Source: Sorex araneus
Taxonomy: Eukaryota; Chordata; Mammalia; Eulipotyphla; Soricidae
NCBI RefSeq assembly: GCF_027595985.1
Contig: NC_073304.1
Coordinates: 138,340,331-138,404,330, forward strand
Direction: 5' to 3'
Length of the DNA stretch: 64,000 nucleotides
In this document: in pieces, positions 32,258 through 42,728 of the stretch
How positions within the stretch are numbered: position 1 is the first letter of the stretch
How the letters are laid out: every line of letters begins with the position of its first letter
Program-made: the position numbers and the translations under genes
The notes under the pieces: generated by a model
What the model saw: the letters and a program-made list of their open reading frames with translations, nothing else
What the model was told of the DNA's origin: nothing
The model's database searches: none

Positions 32258-32370
32258 TACTGTCCAATGGCATATCCACAAGCCACATGTGGACATTAAC
32301 ATTAAAATTCCATTTAAAACTAAATACAGTTCAAATTCAATTTCTTAATTATACTATCTTCATGTTTTTT
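32258..32370 (+). repeat. MER5A-like DNA transposon fossil
   Basis: CATACTGTCCAATGGCATATCC, CAAGCCACATGTGGACATTAAC, TAAAACTAAATACAGTTCAAATTCA match the left half of MER5A, a hAT-Charlie non-autonomous element; the right half with the complementary GCCACATGTGG is missing or unrecognisable. Confidence 0.75.
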
Positions 32371-33476
32371 TTACATTCTCAATAAACGTAAGAGGCTATC
32401 AGCTACAGAGAATAAATTTTATTTTTATTATCACAGTAAGGTCTATTAGACAGTATGACTCTCCATTTATAAAAATAGCTTTTGGTTGCAGAACTGGAGT
32501 TTAGAGAAATTTTGACATCATTGGTCCTTTTAGAACAAACCCTTATAAAGCAGGATTTGATAACATTTTCTTTGTCATGCCCCCCCACTCCCCATATATT
32601 ATTCTACCTTCTATATTGTGCTGTATAGCATAGCTGTATTTTCTATAGTTTGCAATATGAAAACTGGTGGGTTTTTCTAACAACAAATGAACTTGGCTCT
32701 AACAAGATTCTGGCAACTGTCCTGTAGCATCACATTGGGGATGTTCCACTGCCTTCATCAGCCATCTGGGTCCTCCAGTAAAAGCTCCACCGGGCAGGAC
32801 AGGGCCAATTCTATACAAAGCCTGTATGGAGATGAAACAATGGAGACTTTCCTTTTTGAGTGTCCTTTAGGAACACTATGTTCTCAAAGCAAGCCTTTGA
32901 AGCAGAATTGCTGGGGAAGAAAAGAGGGCTGGCAGGCTTAAAATCAATGCTGTTTTTGTGTGGGCTTATTAAATATCAACATAAAAACAATGCTCCAGTG
33001 TTCTCTGATGTGTAAGACATTTTGAAGTGTATGTGAAAGCTTTGACAATATGGCCAAGAGCTTTCATGAACAAAAAGAAGCCCTGCCCTGGAGTGTATAT
33101 ATGCCCCCATGGTGGGAACTTATAATTATTTCTTCCTTCCTAAGGCTTTGATTTTTGAAGCCAAAGTATTGAGGCCAGTTCACTTAGGAGAAAGAGACAT
33201 CTAGGGTTGGAATAAATCTGCCTAGAATATATTGTCATATCTGTTTTCTCTCGGGGGATTATGTGAGGAACAGTAAAATTTGTGTCACTATGGGACCATA
33301 GCCAGACACATTACTGTTGGAGAAAAAAAAACCTGAGTTCTTGTATGCCATTTCAGGATTCTTTAACTGCACCCCTTTTATTTAATCTTCTCTTCTGAAG
33401 ACAGCAAAAGAGAGGATGACACCTGACTAATAGTTTCACAGTTTCTGGCTGGGAATTCAGATACTTTTGAAAGTCC
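32371..33476. other. unique intron 4 sequence
   Basis: No recognised family or exon. Confidence 0.4.
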
Positions 33477-33640
33477 TTGGAGCTGGAGTGATAGATAGTA
33501 CAGTGGGTAAGGTCATTACCTTGCATGCAGCCAACAGGACGTTGATCCCTGGTAGCTCACATGGTTCCCTGAGCCCACCAGTAGTGATCCCTGAATGCAG
33601 AGACAGGAATAAACCCTGATCACTGCTGAGTAGTATACAC
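33477..33640 (+). mobile_element. SOR1-type SINE, sense, ending in a microsatellite
   Basis: TTGGAGCTGGAGTGATAG, CAGTGGGTAAGGTCATTACCTTG, CACATGGTTCCCTGAGCCC, CAGGAATAAACCCTGATCACTG. The usual A-rich tail is replaced by the CA/GA/GGGA run at 33636. Confidence 0.88.
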
Positions 33641-33765
33641 ACACACACACACACACACACACATGCATACAGAGAGAGAGAGAGAAAGAGGAAGGGAGGG
33701 AGGGAGGGAGGGAGGGAGGGAGGGAGGGAGGGAGGGAGGGAGGGAGGGAGGGAGAGAGAGTGTAG
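33636..33765 (+). repeat. compound microsatellite (CA)n(GA)n(GGGA)n
   Basis: CA run 33636-33663, GA run 33671-33686, then GGGA units from 33691 to about 33752. Purine-only for about 90 bp. On the minus strand it gives a false LPPS-repeat ORF. Confidence 0.95.
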
Positions 33766-34034
33766 TCTCAGCAGAAATATTCTTACTGGATGTTGTTTCT
33801 TTGCTTATGTAGTGTGACCTTTGGGACCCCAGAAAAAAACTCTCTGCCTCACCTTCATATACATACACCATTTATTTCCAAACTTCTTGATTTTAGGGGA
33901 CATCTACAGCTGCATAACAGACCATCTTTAAATTGAGTCACTTTAAGCCACCACCATGTTATCTCTCTGTGGGTTGACCAGTTCCACTGGACAGTGTTGT
34001 GAGTCTCCTTCTCAGTCTCTCTCCTGTGGTTAGG

Positions 34035-34172
34035 ATCATATGTTGCTCAGAGCTTATTCCTGGCTCTGCATTCAGGGATCACTCAGGGAAGCATATGGGC
34101 TGCCAGAGATTGAACCCTGTTGGCCACATACAAGGCAAGTGCCTTAACCATTGTATTATCTTCCTAGCTTAC
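34035..34172 (-). repeat. degraded SOR1-like SINE, antisense
   Basis: GCTTATTCCTGGCTCTGCATTCAGG, AGCATATGGGCTGCCAGAG, ACAAGGCAAGTGCCTTAACC. Core and head present, tail lost. Confidence 0.75.
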
Positions 34173-34214
34173 ACATGTAGCTTTGATTGTGGAGGATGAG
34201 GGACTCTGAGGTGT

Positions 34215-34373
34215 TAGATCACACCTTTCTGTTCTCAGGGTTTACTCCTGGATTTGTGTTGAAGGATTGTTCCTGAAAGTGTTTCAGAGACCATATGCAG
34301 TGCCTGGAATCTAGCAGACTTTGGTTGTGTGCAAGGTGATTGACTTAACCTCTGTACTATCTCTCCAGCCCCC
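34215..34373 (-). repeat. degraded SOR1-like SINE, antisense (second copy)
   Basis: GGGTTTACTCCTGGATTTGTG, GACCATATGCAGTGCCTGG, GTGTGCAAGGTGATTGAC, TACTATCTCTCCAGCCCC. Head-to-tail with the previous copy, 45 bp apart. Confidence 0.75.
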
Positions 34374-35355
34374 TAGTGTTTCTTTTTTCATACCCAGGAT
34401 TCTGAAAAAAAAGTTTTTTGTGATGTGAAGGGTTTGTACACTTTTGTGCTTGCTGTAGGACCACACTTGGCTTCAGTGTTTGTCCATTTGGTTGTGCTAC
34501 TTGCATAAGCCTGCTTTTCCTAGGCTGGGGACCCCAGGAATCTCATTAATATCTCTGCGGATGACACTTGATGATGTGGGGTCGTCAGGTGGTGCTGGGG
34601 CTTTGTCCTCTGTCCTTTCTCTCCAGTTTCTTTCCTGTCATTGGGGCGGAAAGCAGCAGAGACATGTGTCAATTGAGTTAGGCTTGCCTGATGCACTAAA
34701 AGAGCACAGCTTCCCTCCCCACGGTGTGCTCCCCGGCCTCTCTCTCTTCCCCACCCAGAGAAACAAGAAGCATGCTTCCAGCCCTCTTAAAGGCTGGACT
34801 GCATGGAACAGCGTCACTCTGCCACTTCTGTCATATAAACAATCACAGAGGAGGTTCAGATTCTCGAGGTAGGATAATAGATTCTTCCTCCTGGTGTGGA
34901 ATGAGACAAAGAACTTGCAGCTATCTTTCATTTGCCAGATGCCTATGCACTAACAGAAGAAAAGAATGAGTCCCAAGACATTCTTCAAACCCACTGCTGA
35001 ACAGCAAGATGATTTGGGACAAGAGTAGCCTCCCACACAACAACAAAAACAGATGCTCAGCCTCCTCTCCCATGTAACTGAGCATCCTGTCCCAATACCT
35101 AGGAATGGGGAGTAGTGGTGGGCACACTTAACCCTACCCACAGCCAAAATGACCAGTTCAAAAATTGCTTATGTAAGCGGGGGTGGGGGAATTCAAAAAA
35201 TTTTTGAAATGTGCAGCCCAATGCAAGTTCTTTTTGGTAGGACAAAGCTATCACTATAGCTCAGACTTACCGTGCATGCAATGAAGGTGCCAGTAATAAG
35301 GGAATTAAAGCATCCTTTTGGCCTTTCAATATTGTTAGTCCAATAGAGTTATTAA
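34374..35355. other. unique intron 4 sequence
   Basis: More GC-rich than the rest (about 34500-34860) with no splice-bounded ORF related to PCSK2; three ORFs under 130 codons overlap in different frames and none has recognisable motifs. Confidence 0.35.
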
Positions 35356-35468
35356 TTGCACGGTGTCAAGCATACCTACAATTCTCACCTCATCTGGTGA
35401 GAAAAAAGCAAGCACAGGAAGGCCAAGCAGCTTGCTTGAAGTCACACAGTCAGAGGGGGTAACTGGGA
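35356..35468 (-). repeat. MIR-like ancient SINE, antisense
   Basis: TTCTCACCTCATCTGGTGAG, GGAAGGCCAAGCAGCTTGCTTGAAGTCACACAG follow antisense MIR (…TTGCCCAAGGTCACACAGC). Confidence 0.8.
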
Positions 35469-35511
35469 TATCAGCTTGGGTCAGAATATGGCAGATGTTT
35501 TAGGGGGTTGG

Positions 35512-35600
35512 TTTCTTGCATCCCATATGGCACCTCAAAGTGATCCCTGAGTAAAGAGCCAGAATCACCTGGTGTGGCCCAAAAACAAAATAAGCAAATA
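35512..35600 (+). repeat. SOR1 SINE fragment, 3' half
   Basis: TTGCATCCCATATGGCACC, GTGATCCCTGAGTAAAGAGCC, CTGGTGTGGCCCAAAAAC; head missing. Confidence 0.78.
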
Positions 35601-35779
35601 ACATTTAAAAAATTAAAAGCATATGTCTCTGTAGACTTGAATAAAAACTTCAATTTTTCCTTCAAGTTCCACAAGACCTTTCCTTCAATTTTTCCTTCAA
35701 GACCTCTCCAAGGTATGCATGTCTGATGGGACCCAGCAATGCTCAGAGACCATAATTTAACAACCATTGGGTAACAAGA

Positions 35780-36429
35780 TGGGCCCATGTCCAGAAGAAA
35801 TCACAGGACTCCCTCTGGGGGATTTGAGGTCTCAGGCTTTCTGGAAAGCCACTTTCTGGAGAGACAAGCATCAGCTCCCAACCGGGACACCTCTCAGAAA
35901 ACCATTTTCTCCTGCCTAATGGCTTTTCTCGCCGAGCTGTGCCCGTCTTATTATTTCCAAGCCAGAGAATGCGCTCCTAATCCTTGGCTGTCCGTGCCCT
36001 GTTAAATAATAATCACTTTTCCTTCCCATCGCCAGTTTCATTTCACAAGAAATGCCAGTGGATGCTTTAGAAATGTCAGGATTTCCACAAATCTCTCTTA
36101 GATCACCGCTCTGATGAGCCATCCATCTTACAGTCACTAAGCCCCCTTAGAGGTGTCATTTATGTCAGAAATGTTATCCCGGGGCCACAAGCTCTAATTG
36201 GTTTCTCTTCTCTCCTGAATCTCATTTGTGGCAGCTGTCTTTTCCCTCCCGGAGGGCAGCTGCCTTCTCAAAGGAATGAAAATGCAAAGCAGGGCTTCAG
36301 GTATAGGCACTCATCTCCTTTCCAAGTGTACGGGGGTAGCCTCATAAGGAAGACACGTCTTTGGCAGCTCAGCTGACCACTGCTTATTTCCTGAGGCAAG
36401 GAGTAACCCATGCTATTGTCTTTTTACAG
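35780..36429. other. repeat-free intron segment next to PCSK2 exon 5
   Basis: About 650 bp before the small exon with no trace of repeats, in a window where most comparable stretches contain some. It ends in the TGTCTTTTTACAG acceptor. Candidate conserved intronic sequence, but conservation cannot be judged from one genome. Confidence 0.35.
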
Positions 36430-36467
36430 GCATTGATTATCTCCACCCAGACCTGGCCTCCAATTAT
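36430..36467 (+). CDS. PCSK2: PCSK2 coding exon (probably exon 5), 38 bp
   Basis: A very small exon: two bases finishing the split glycine of DDG, then twelve codons, IDYLHPDLASNY (human residues 170-181). IDYLHPDL is the conserved stretch after the catalytic Asp in the kexin/PC family, with ASNY matching PCSK2. Acceptor TTTTTACAG|GC and donor TAT|GTAAGT are strong, as expected for an exon shorter than a normal exon-definition unit. Phase 1 in, phase 0 out, so skipping it would shift the frame (38 is not a multiple of 3) and remove the region just after the active-site Asp. The next exon, beginning NAEASYDF in human, was not found downstream. A CA repeat starts 104 bp past the exon. Confidence 0.95.
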
Positions 36468-36567
36468 GTAAGTACAAACCCAACCTCTATGGGGAAATGC
36501 AGATTAAATATTCTTGCACTCCTCATTATGTGAATCATATGTACTCACACACGTGCATGAAGGTACC

Positions 36568-36570
<3 letters not shown>

Positions 36571-36600
<30 letters not shown>
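36571..36600 (+). repeat. (AC)15 microsatellite near exon 5
   Basis: A pure 30-bp run, 104 bp downstream of the donor of the 38-bp exon. CA-rich intronic runs can bind hnRNP L and change splicing; whether this one does is unknown. Confidence 0.97.
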
Positions 36601-36604
<4 letters not shown>

Positions 36605-37074
36605 CCCTTCCATCTTATTAGAGCGTCATCTCTGGCTAAAGCAAAGGGACAAGGTATGAGACCTGGGCTGGGCAAAGGTCAGTGACAAAGGAACAAGTTA
36701 CAGTCTGAAAAGACAGTGCCAAGAAATGGGCACAGGGAGAGGCAAAAAAGAGACTTGGCAAGGTTTCAAATCAGCTCTGGCCAAAACAATCAGTTTGAAG
36801 AGTAGAAAGGAAACATTTGTGTTCTTGTTGGATCAACCTGAGGGCAAAAGGCCAAAATGTGTAGCAATTCGAATTTCAATAGTAGCTTTATGAATGCAAG
36901 AACCTTGCCTTTTAAAAATTATTTTGTACTTATTACTCTTCACTGACTTTCCCCTGCAATAATACCAAGAGCATTGAGTATCCCTTGATAAATTAGAAAT
37001 ATTAACAAAATCATGATAGTTCCTGCTTGACTAGAAACACATGTGTTAACTTTTGCCCCAATTAGTGACTCTAT

Positions 37075-37245
37075 TAGGGCAATAGTACAGAGGGTAAGAC
37101 ACTTGTCTTGCATATGGCCAACCCAGGTTCAATCCCCTGAATCCCATATGGCCCCCTGAGCACTGCCAAGAGTAATTCCTGAGTGCAGAGCCAAGAATGA
37201 CCCTTGAGCAAAACTGGATGTGGCCCTAAAACAAACAAACAAACA
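37075..37245 (+). mobile_element. SOR1-type SINE, sense
   Basis: AGGGCAATAGTACAGAGGG, CCCAGGTTCAATCCCC, CATATGGCCCCCTGAGCAC, tail (AAAC)3. Confidence 0.9.
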
Positions 37246-37412
37246 GCAGTTAGCAATACTGTTTCTGTTAAAGCTTAAAATTTGACAGGAGAGTATTAGC
37301 CTAATGGAGTAAGTACTTCGCTACTTTTAGGAGGCCCAGTTTTGTTCCATGGAGCAGTACCCCCTCATAACACTGCCACAAAATACAAAAGAACAAATTG
37401 GGCAAACCTTTT

Positions 37413-37585
37413 AGGGGCTGGAGAGATAGCACAGCGGATAGGGTGTTTGCCTTGCATGCAGCCAAACTGGGTTCGATTCCCAGCATCCCATATGGTCCCC
37501 CAAGCACCACTGGGAGTAATTCCTGAGTGCAGAGCCAGGAATAACCCCTGTGCATCGCCAGGTGTGACCCAAAACAAAAAACCCT
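37413..37585 (+). mobile_element. SOR1-type SINE, sense, young
   Basis: Almost consensus: GGGGCTGGAGAGATAGCACA, GTTTGCCTTGCATGCAGCC, GGGTTCGATTCCCAGCATCC, CAGGTGTGACCCAAAAC. Flanks AACCTTTTA and AACCCTTTTA form a likely target-site duplication. Confidence 0.95.
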
Positions 37586-38430
37586 TTTAAACACAGGTGA
37601 TCACTTAATTTTAACTTCGGAAGTGCTCTATTAAAGCATCATCATGTTCACTAACACTTTCCAAACTATTATAAAGTACAACTTCTCTCATAACCAGAGC
37701 TCAGTATTTTTCAAATGTTCCCATAGCAGTTAAACATTCATTTAGACAGGGGAAAAAGTACTTAACAAACAGAAGTGTTTGAGGCCAACATTCTGGGTCA
37801 TTCATCATCAAAGGTATCTATGCCCTTGGAAAAAGGAGGACAAAGGTTCTCCAGATGTTTAGTATGCAGGGAAACAAGGCACCAATGTGCTTGGTGTCTT
37901 ATTACCGTAGGAGTCTACAAATCTAGAATACACATTGGTCTGAGTATTTTCTTTTTTATTAATCATAAAATTGTTAAATTTATTGTTAGCACATACAACG
38001 CATCTCAGAAATAAATGGCAGAAGCAGAAATGACATGAAAGCTCTGTTTTCAGAGATTCGAAGCCATACTGCTGTGGTGGAGGGGGGCACGAAGAACTAC
38101 TTTGGAGGTGTAGATTCTACCTGCAGAGACTCCCAACAGTTTTCCTCACCTCTCCCTGATGTCTCTCCCTTGTTGCCTGCACACCTGGAGCCTTAGCTGC
38201 CCTTCTGATTCCTTTCAGGGCCTGTATCATGCAGAACCTTACTCACCTCTTTTGATTCTTTTCTTTCTCTGCCTCCCCAGTAACTGTCTCCCCAGTAAAT
38301 TTTCTACAGAAGAAGACTTGCAAGTGCTCTACTTACTCCTAGGTTCTGGGAGTCAGAGGACTTTCCTTAGAAAGATAGTTTGAGATAACCCTCTGCACAG
38401 GCCACAGGCTCAGCTCCAGGGGCTCCCTCT

Positions 38431-38432
<2 letters not shown>
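37586..38432. other. unique intron sequence
   Basis: No recognised feature. Confidence 0.4.

Positions 38433-38482
<50 letters not shown>
38433..38482 (+). repeat. (AC)25 microsatellite
   Basis: Pure dinucleotide run of about 50 bp. Confidence 0.97.
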
Positions 38483-38485
<3 letters not shown>

Positions 38486-38769
38486 CATGTGCATCCTTCC
38501 AGACTGACCTGCAGCTGCACAAGCTTCCTACCATCTCCAGGGCCAGGGCTCAGAGGTATTCAGACAGAGATGTGCTTGCTTTCACAAGCAGTGTTGCTCC
38601 GCTGTACATAAACCTTGTCAGGTTCAAGTTGCAATGGTAGACGGACAGGCTGGACAGCTGACAGCAGATGCCCCCTGAGCCACCTGCAGAGAGAATCCCA
38701 AATGTCCTCCATGTCTCCTCTTAGCCCAGATATTTCTGTGAGCCGATTACAAAATTCAAAAGAATTTGT

Positions 38770-38915
38770 GTAACTGGAGATAGTTCAGTGTGCTGAGCAC
38801 ACACTTTGTATGTTAGAGGTCCTGGTTCCATCCTAGCCATGGTCCCCTGAGCACTGAGGGAGCAACCCCTGAGCACAGTCAGGAGGAGCTCCTGAGCACC
38901 ACCAGGTGATGAACA
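38770..38915 (+). repeat. degraded SOR1-like SINE, sense
   Basis: GAGATAGTTCAGTGTGCTGAG, GAGGTCCTGGTTCCATCC, GGTCCCCTGAGCACTGAGG, CCTGAGCACCACCAGGTG. Confidence 0.65.
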
Positions 38916-39071
38916 GCAAGTACAATGATAATGACAGTTTGACGTGTCTTCCCAAAATCCTCATCAAATTGGAAACTGAAACATGCAGACTGAGAGGTGC
39001 CAGCATCCCTCAAATATGTATTATCAGACTATATTTGAAAAACTCTGTGGTAGGTCAAAAGGGTTGAAGCA

Positions 39072-39114
39072 CAGAGAGAAAGAAAGGAAAGAAAGAAAGA
39101 AAAGAAAGAAAGAG

Positions 39115-39207
<93 letters not shown>

Positions 39208-39224
39208 AAGAAAGAGAGAGAGAG

Positions 39225-39307
<83 letters not shown>

Positions 39308-39395
39308 AAGAAAGAAAGAAAGGAGAGAGAGAAAAAGAAAGAAAGATGGAAGGAGAAAGAGGAGGGAAAGAAAGAATAAAGAGAAAGAAAGAGGT
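39072..39395 (+). repeat. (AAAG)n tract of about 320 bp
   Basis: Long AAAG array with GAGAGA interruptions, purine-only over nearly its whole length. It keeps an open Lys/Glu/Arg ORF on + and a Phe/Leu/Ser ORF on −, both artefacts of the 4-bp repeat in three frames. Confidence 0.97.
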
Positions 39396-39600
39396 CTTTG
39401 TGGAATTTATGGATGCCTTCTCTCTTTCTTTTACCATGTATTTGTTGACAAATATTTTTTCTAGTTATGCAAATTCCTATGCTCTATGGAAAACTTAAAT
39501 GGGTTGGGGTGTGAGCAAGGGAGGAGAGCACTCAAATTATCCACATCATCATTCTTAATATTTTAGCATATTTTAAAACTTTTCTTTTTATGCAAGTTTT

Positions 39601-39803
39601 TTTTTATTTTATTGAATCACCATGAGATAGTTACAAGCTTTCATGTTTGGGTTGCAATCTCACAATGATCAAACACCCATCCCCCCACCAGTGCACATTC
39701 CCCACCACTGATATCCCGGATATACCCGCCCTTTCCCACCCTCTCTCTGCCTCCATGGCAGACAATATTCCCCATACTCTCTCTCTACTTTTGGGCATTA
39801 TGG
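39601..39803 (-). mobile_element. 5'-truncated L1 3' end with TSD
   Basis: The flank CTTTTTATGCAAGTTTTT (about 39584-39601) recurs from 39804 as CTTTTTTATGCAAGTTTTT. The insert reads TTTATTGAATCACCATGAG, CAATGATCAAACACCCATCC, GGGCATTATGG: antisense shrew L1 3' UTR only. Confidence 0.9.
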
Positions 39804-39879
39804 CTTTTTTATGCAAGTTTTTAATATAATTGGGCTCTCGTTGCATATTTTATATCTTTCATTCCACCTCATATTGTAA

Positions 39880-40057
39880 AATTTTTTCTCCTTTTTTTTC
39901 TGGACATACCAAGCAGTGCTCAGAGCTTATACCTGGCTCTGTGCTCAGGGCTCATTCCTGGTGGGGCTCAGGGGATCATATGTGGTGCTAGGACCAAAAG
40001 CAGGTTGGCTGCATGCAAGGCAAGCACCATACCCAGTGTACTATCACTCCAGTCCAT
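39880..40057 (-). mobile_element. SOR1-type SINE, antisense
   Basis: TTCTGGACATACCAAGCAGTG, GCTTATACCTGGCTCTGTGCTC, ATCATATGTGGTGCTAGG, GCATGCAAGGCAAGCACC, CTATCACTCCAGTCC. Confidence 0.87.
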
Positions 40058-40605
40058 GTTGTAAAAAATTTATATTACTTTTTAAATTCTAAATAAGGGC
40101 TATACAGTTTTACCTTAAACTGTGGTTTATTTAAATTTTCCAATTCTCAATTATTGAACAACTAGATTGCTTTTCATTCTAAGAGGAAGAGTAACACATA
40201 ATGCCAGGAATTGTAGGGGAACTCCAAACAATAACTATTAGGAACAGGTGAAAGAACCAACGGGGGTCAGAGAGACAAAAAGCACATTGAATGTTTCAAA
40301 TGTTTAAAATTATTCATGAAAAATGAAGCATCTAATGTATTCAGTAATTTCTCCCAAGAAAATTCCCACCAACAAAAAAATTTTAATTCAGTTAAAGGGT
40401 CAAAATGTCCAATCTTTAAGAAAATAAATAAAATAAATTAACTCACCCCAAAAATAATGGGTTCTCTGTATCTGAGAATGTTCAAGAAAAGGGTTCATGG
40501 CCACTTAGCAAAGATGTTGTTGAGACGATGACATCAACATTGAGCTTCAACAAGATGGCATAAAAGAACTGAGCAGAAAATTTTATTTCTGTATAGTATT
40601 CCACA
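40058..40605. other. unique intron sequence
   Basis: No recognised feature. Confidence 0.4.
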
Positions 40606-40855
40606 GGCTGAAGTGATAGGACAGCAGGTAGGGCATTCGCCTTTCATGCAGCCGACCCCTGTTCAATTCTTCCGCCACTCTCAGAGAGCCCGGCAAGCAC
40701 CGAGAGTATCGCACCCACACGGCAGAGCCTGAAAAGCTACCCGTGGCGTATTGGATATGCCAAAAACAGTAACAATAAGTCTCTCAATGAGAGACGTTAC
40801 TGGTGCCTGCTCGAACAAATCGATGAGCAATGGGATGACCGTGACAGTGATAGTA
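40606..40855 (+). mobile_element. long SOR SINE (SOR2-type), sense
   Basis: GGCTGAAGTGATAGGACAGC, CTGTTCAATTCTTCCGCC, GGCGTATTGGATATGCC, GAGACGTTACTGGTGCC, GACCGTGACAGTGATAG. Full length. The flanks both contain TATTCCACA (40597-40605 and 40854-40862), a 9-bp target-site duplication. Confidence 0.93.
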
Positions 40856-40879
40856 TTCCACATCTCCATTCAGAGGAAG

Positions 40880-41035
40880 AAATGAGTCTTCAGCATTTAT
40901 ATAACACTCAGAACTTACAAAGTAATACTATATAATTACACATGACTATGAAGATTTTCTGTTATCATTGATATAAGAAAACTGATTGTCCAAAGTCCTT
41001 AACTCAACTCCTCAACAAGGAAACTAAACCTGAAC
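40880..41035 (-). repeat. probable MIR, antisense
   Basis: GCATTTATATAACACTCAGAAC followed by TGTTATCATTGATATAAGAAAACTGATTG, the antisense MIR order at low identity. Confidence 0.5.
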
Positions 41036-41040
41036 AAAAT

Positions 41041-41215
41041 TTTTTTGCCTGTCTTTTTTAGGAACAAACCCAGCTTTGAACAGGGTTTACATCTGATTTT
41101 GTGCTCAGAGGTTACTCTTGGAAGTGCTCGGGGGGGGGCAGATACAGTGCTGGGAATCAAACCCAGGATATTGCATGCAAGGCAAGTGCCCTACCCGATC
41201 TTCTATCTCTCTGGA
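41041..41215 (-). mobile_element. SOR1-type SINE, antisense, diverged
   Basis: TTTGTGCTCAGAGGTTACTC, GTGCTGGGAATCAAACCC, GCATGCAAGGCAAGTGCCC, CTATCTCTCTGG. A poly-G run sits inside the core. Confidence 0.82.
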
Positions 41216-41221
41216 ATCTTC

Positions 41222-41345
41222 TTGAACTGATTTTTAAAATAATTTTTAAATGTTATTTTATAAAGTTATTCACAATAATTTATTATAGTCAATATTCTGA
41301 CACCAATCCTACCACCATTACACCTTCCCACCACTATTTTATGTA
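41222..41345 (-). repeat. truncated retroposon tail (family of 6190)
   Basis: ATTTTATAAAGTTATTCAC, CAATATTCTGACACCAATCC, TACCACCATTACACCTTCCC parallel the start of the 6190 element. Confidence 0.65.
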
Positions 41346-42588
41346 GAGTTGAGAGCTTGGAAGCTAATAACCAAATTTATTCTTTTTGTTTTAATAAAAT
41401 ATTTTCTAGTTATAGTTAGCAGAATGAGAATAGTAAGTAGAGTCCACCTGCCCAGGAGAGCAATGAAATCAGTGGATAGTGATAAACTAGAAAATTGTTG
41501 AACAAAGGATTAGCAGGTGGCTTCAAACCTTATAGATAAATCACCTAGAACAGCTTTGATTTGATGAGTTAGCCTGGTGTGGAGGTGCCTATGTCTGGAC
41601 TTTCCCAGAATGGGGCCTGAGACAGGGTTTGAATTCAAGAGGCTTACCTGGAAGGTGATGCTCAGAAAAAGGAGTAGAGTAGGTGGGATGAGACTCTGAT
41701 GAAAAATTCTTCATTAAGCCAGAAAAAAGCTCCCCTCAGCAAAATTAATTCAAAGCTTGCTGGTCTGTAGATTGAAAGAGAAGAATATATGATGGTAACT
41801 CAATGTCTTTCCATTTAAACTGAGAATTAAAATCCTTTGTAAACTGCAAATCAATATATGAATGTAAGTCATTAGAGTTAACTTAATTCAACAACTCTAC
41901 ATTGAATCTTTTGTGTGTTAGAGCAAAAGAAAATAATCGCTGCTTTTTATTATTAATTTACTATCGTATGATTGAATTTAATCTGACAGATCAATGGTAA
42001 ATGTATAGTTTCCCAAATTATTCAGATTTTTCCTTCTCCATCCCAGTAATAAGATGAGAAATGGGCATTGACCAGCTTTTTTTTCTTAATTTACAAGACA
42101 TTGATTTTCAAGAATACAAATGTTTATAAGTTTTAGGGTTATAGAATTGCCACACTACACCATCCAGCAAAACGTCCCTGTTCCTCCATCACAGTTCACT
42201 GGACTCTTGAAATTCACTATCTCCTATCCTTGGTAACTTGGTTCAAAGAGCAGAATCTAAGGTTTGTTCAAAATTGGACATTGTATGACCACATTATTAT
42301 TTTAGACCAAACCAAAATCAGAGTTCCTCTACCCAGTCCTGTGAAAATGGGTCAGCTACATGAACACCTCAGTAGTGTCTCCAGAGGGGACAAGTCAGTA
42401 AGAAAGCAGGTATGGATAATTGATTACAGGCAAAGAAGTGGCTGGTCTCTTTTACCATGTGTCTCTCTGATCCAGTGAAAACCAGGGATCTGTGTCCACA
42501 GTACTAAGGGATCCTTCCAAATCTATGGAGTGGAGTGTGCCTTCTCCAAAAAGATACAAAGTTTATCTTCTGTGATACACCCATCAAT
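41346..42588. other. unique intron sequence
   Basis: No recognised feature over 1.2 kb. Confidence 0.4.
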
Positions 42589-42728
42589 ACTTGAGGGTTT
42601 CTCCTACCTATGCACACAGGAATCACTCCTAGTGGGCTCAGGGACCATATGGGATGCAAAGGATCAAACCCAGGTTGGCCATATGCCCAGCAAATGCCTT
42701 ACCCAATGTCCTATCACTACAGTCTCGC
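42589..42728 (-). repeat. degraded SOR1-like SINE, antisense
   Basis: ACAGGAATCACTCCTAGTGGG, GACCATATGGGATGCAAAGG, AACCCAGGTTGGCC, CCTATCACTACAGTC. Confidence 0.82.

Larger units (their letters stand above)
31940..36429 (+). other. PCSK2: PCSK2 intron 4 (complete, 4490 bp)
   Basis: Donor GTGAGT at 31940, acceptor TTGTCTTTTTACAG ending at 36429, phase 1. Both sites are strong. Confidence 0.92.

Noticed and set aside
33620..33871. Pro-Ser repeat ORF (LPPS)n
   Set aside because: Translation of the GGGA microsatellite on the minus strand.
38983..39498. 171-codon ORF of Lys/Glu/Arg repeats and its antisense Phe/Leu/Ser ORF
   Set aside because: Both are translations of the (AAAG)n tract; a 4-bp repeat without stops stays open in several frames.
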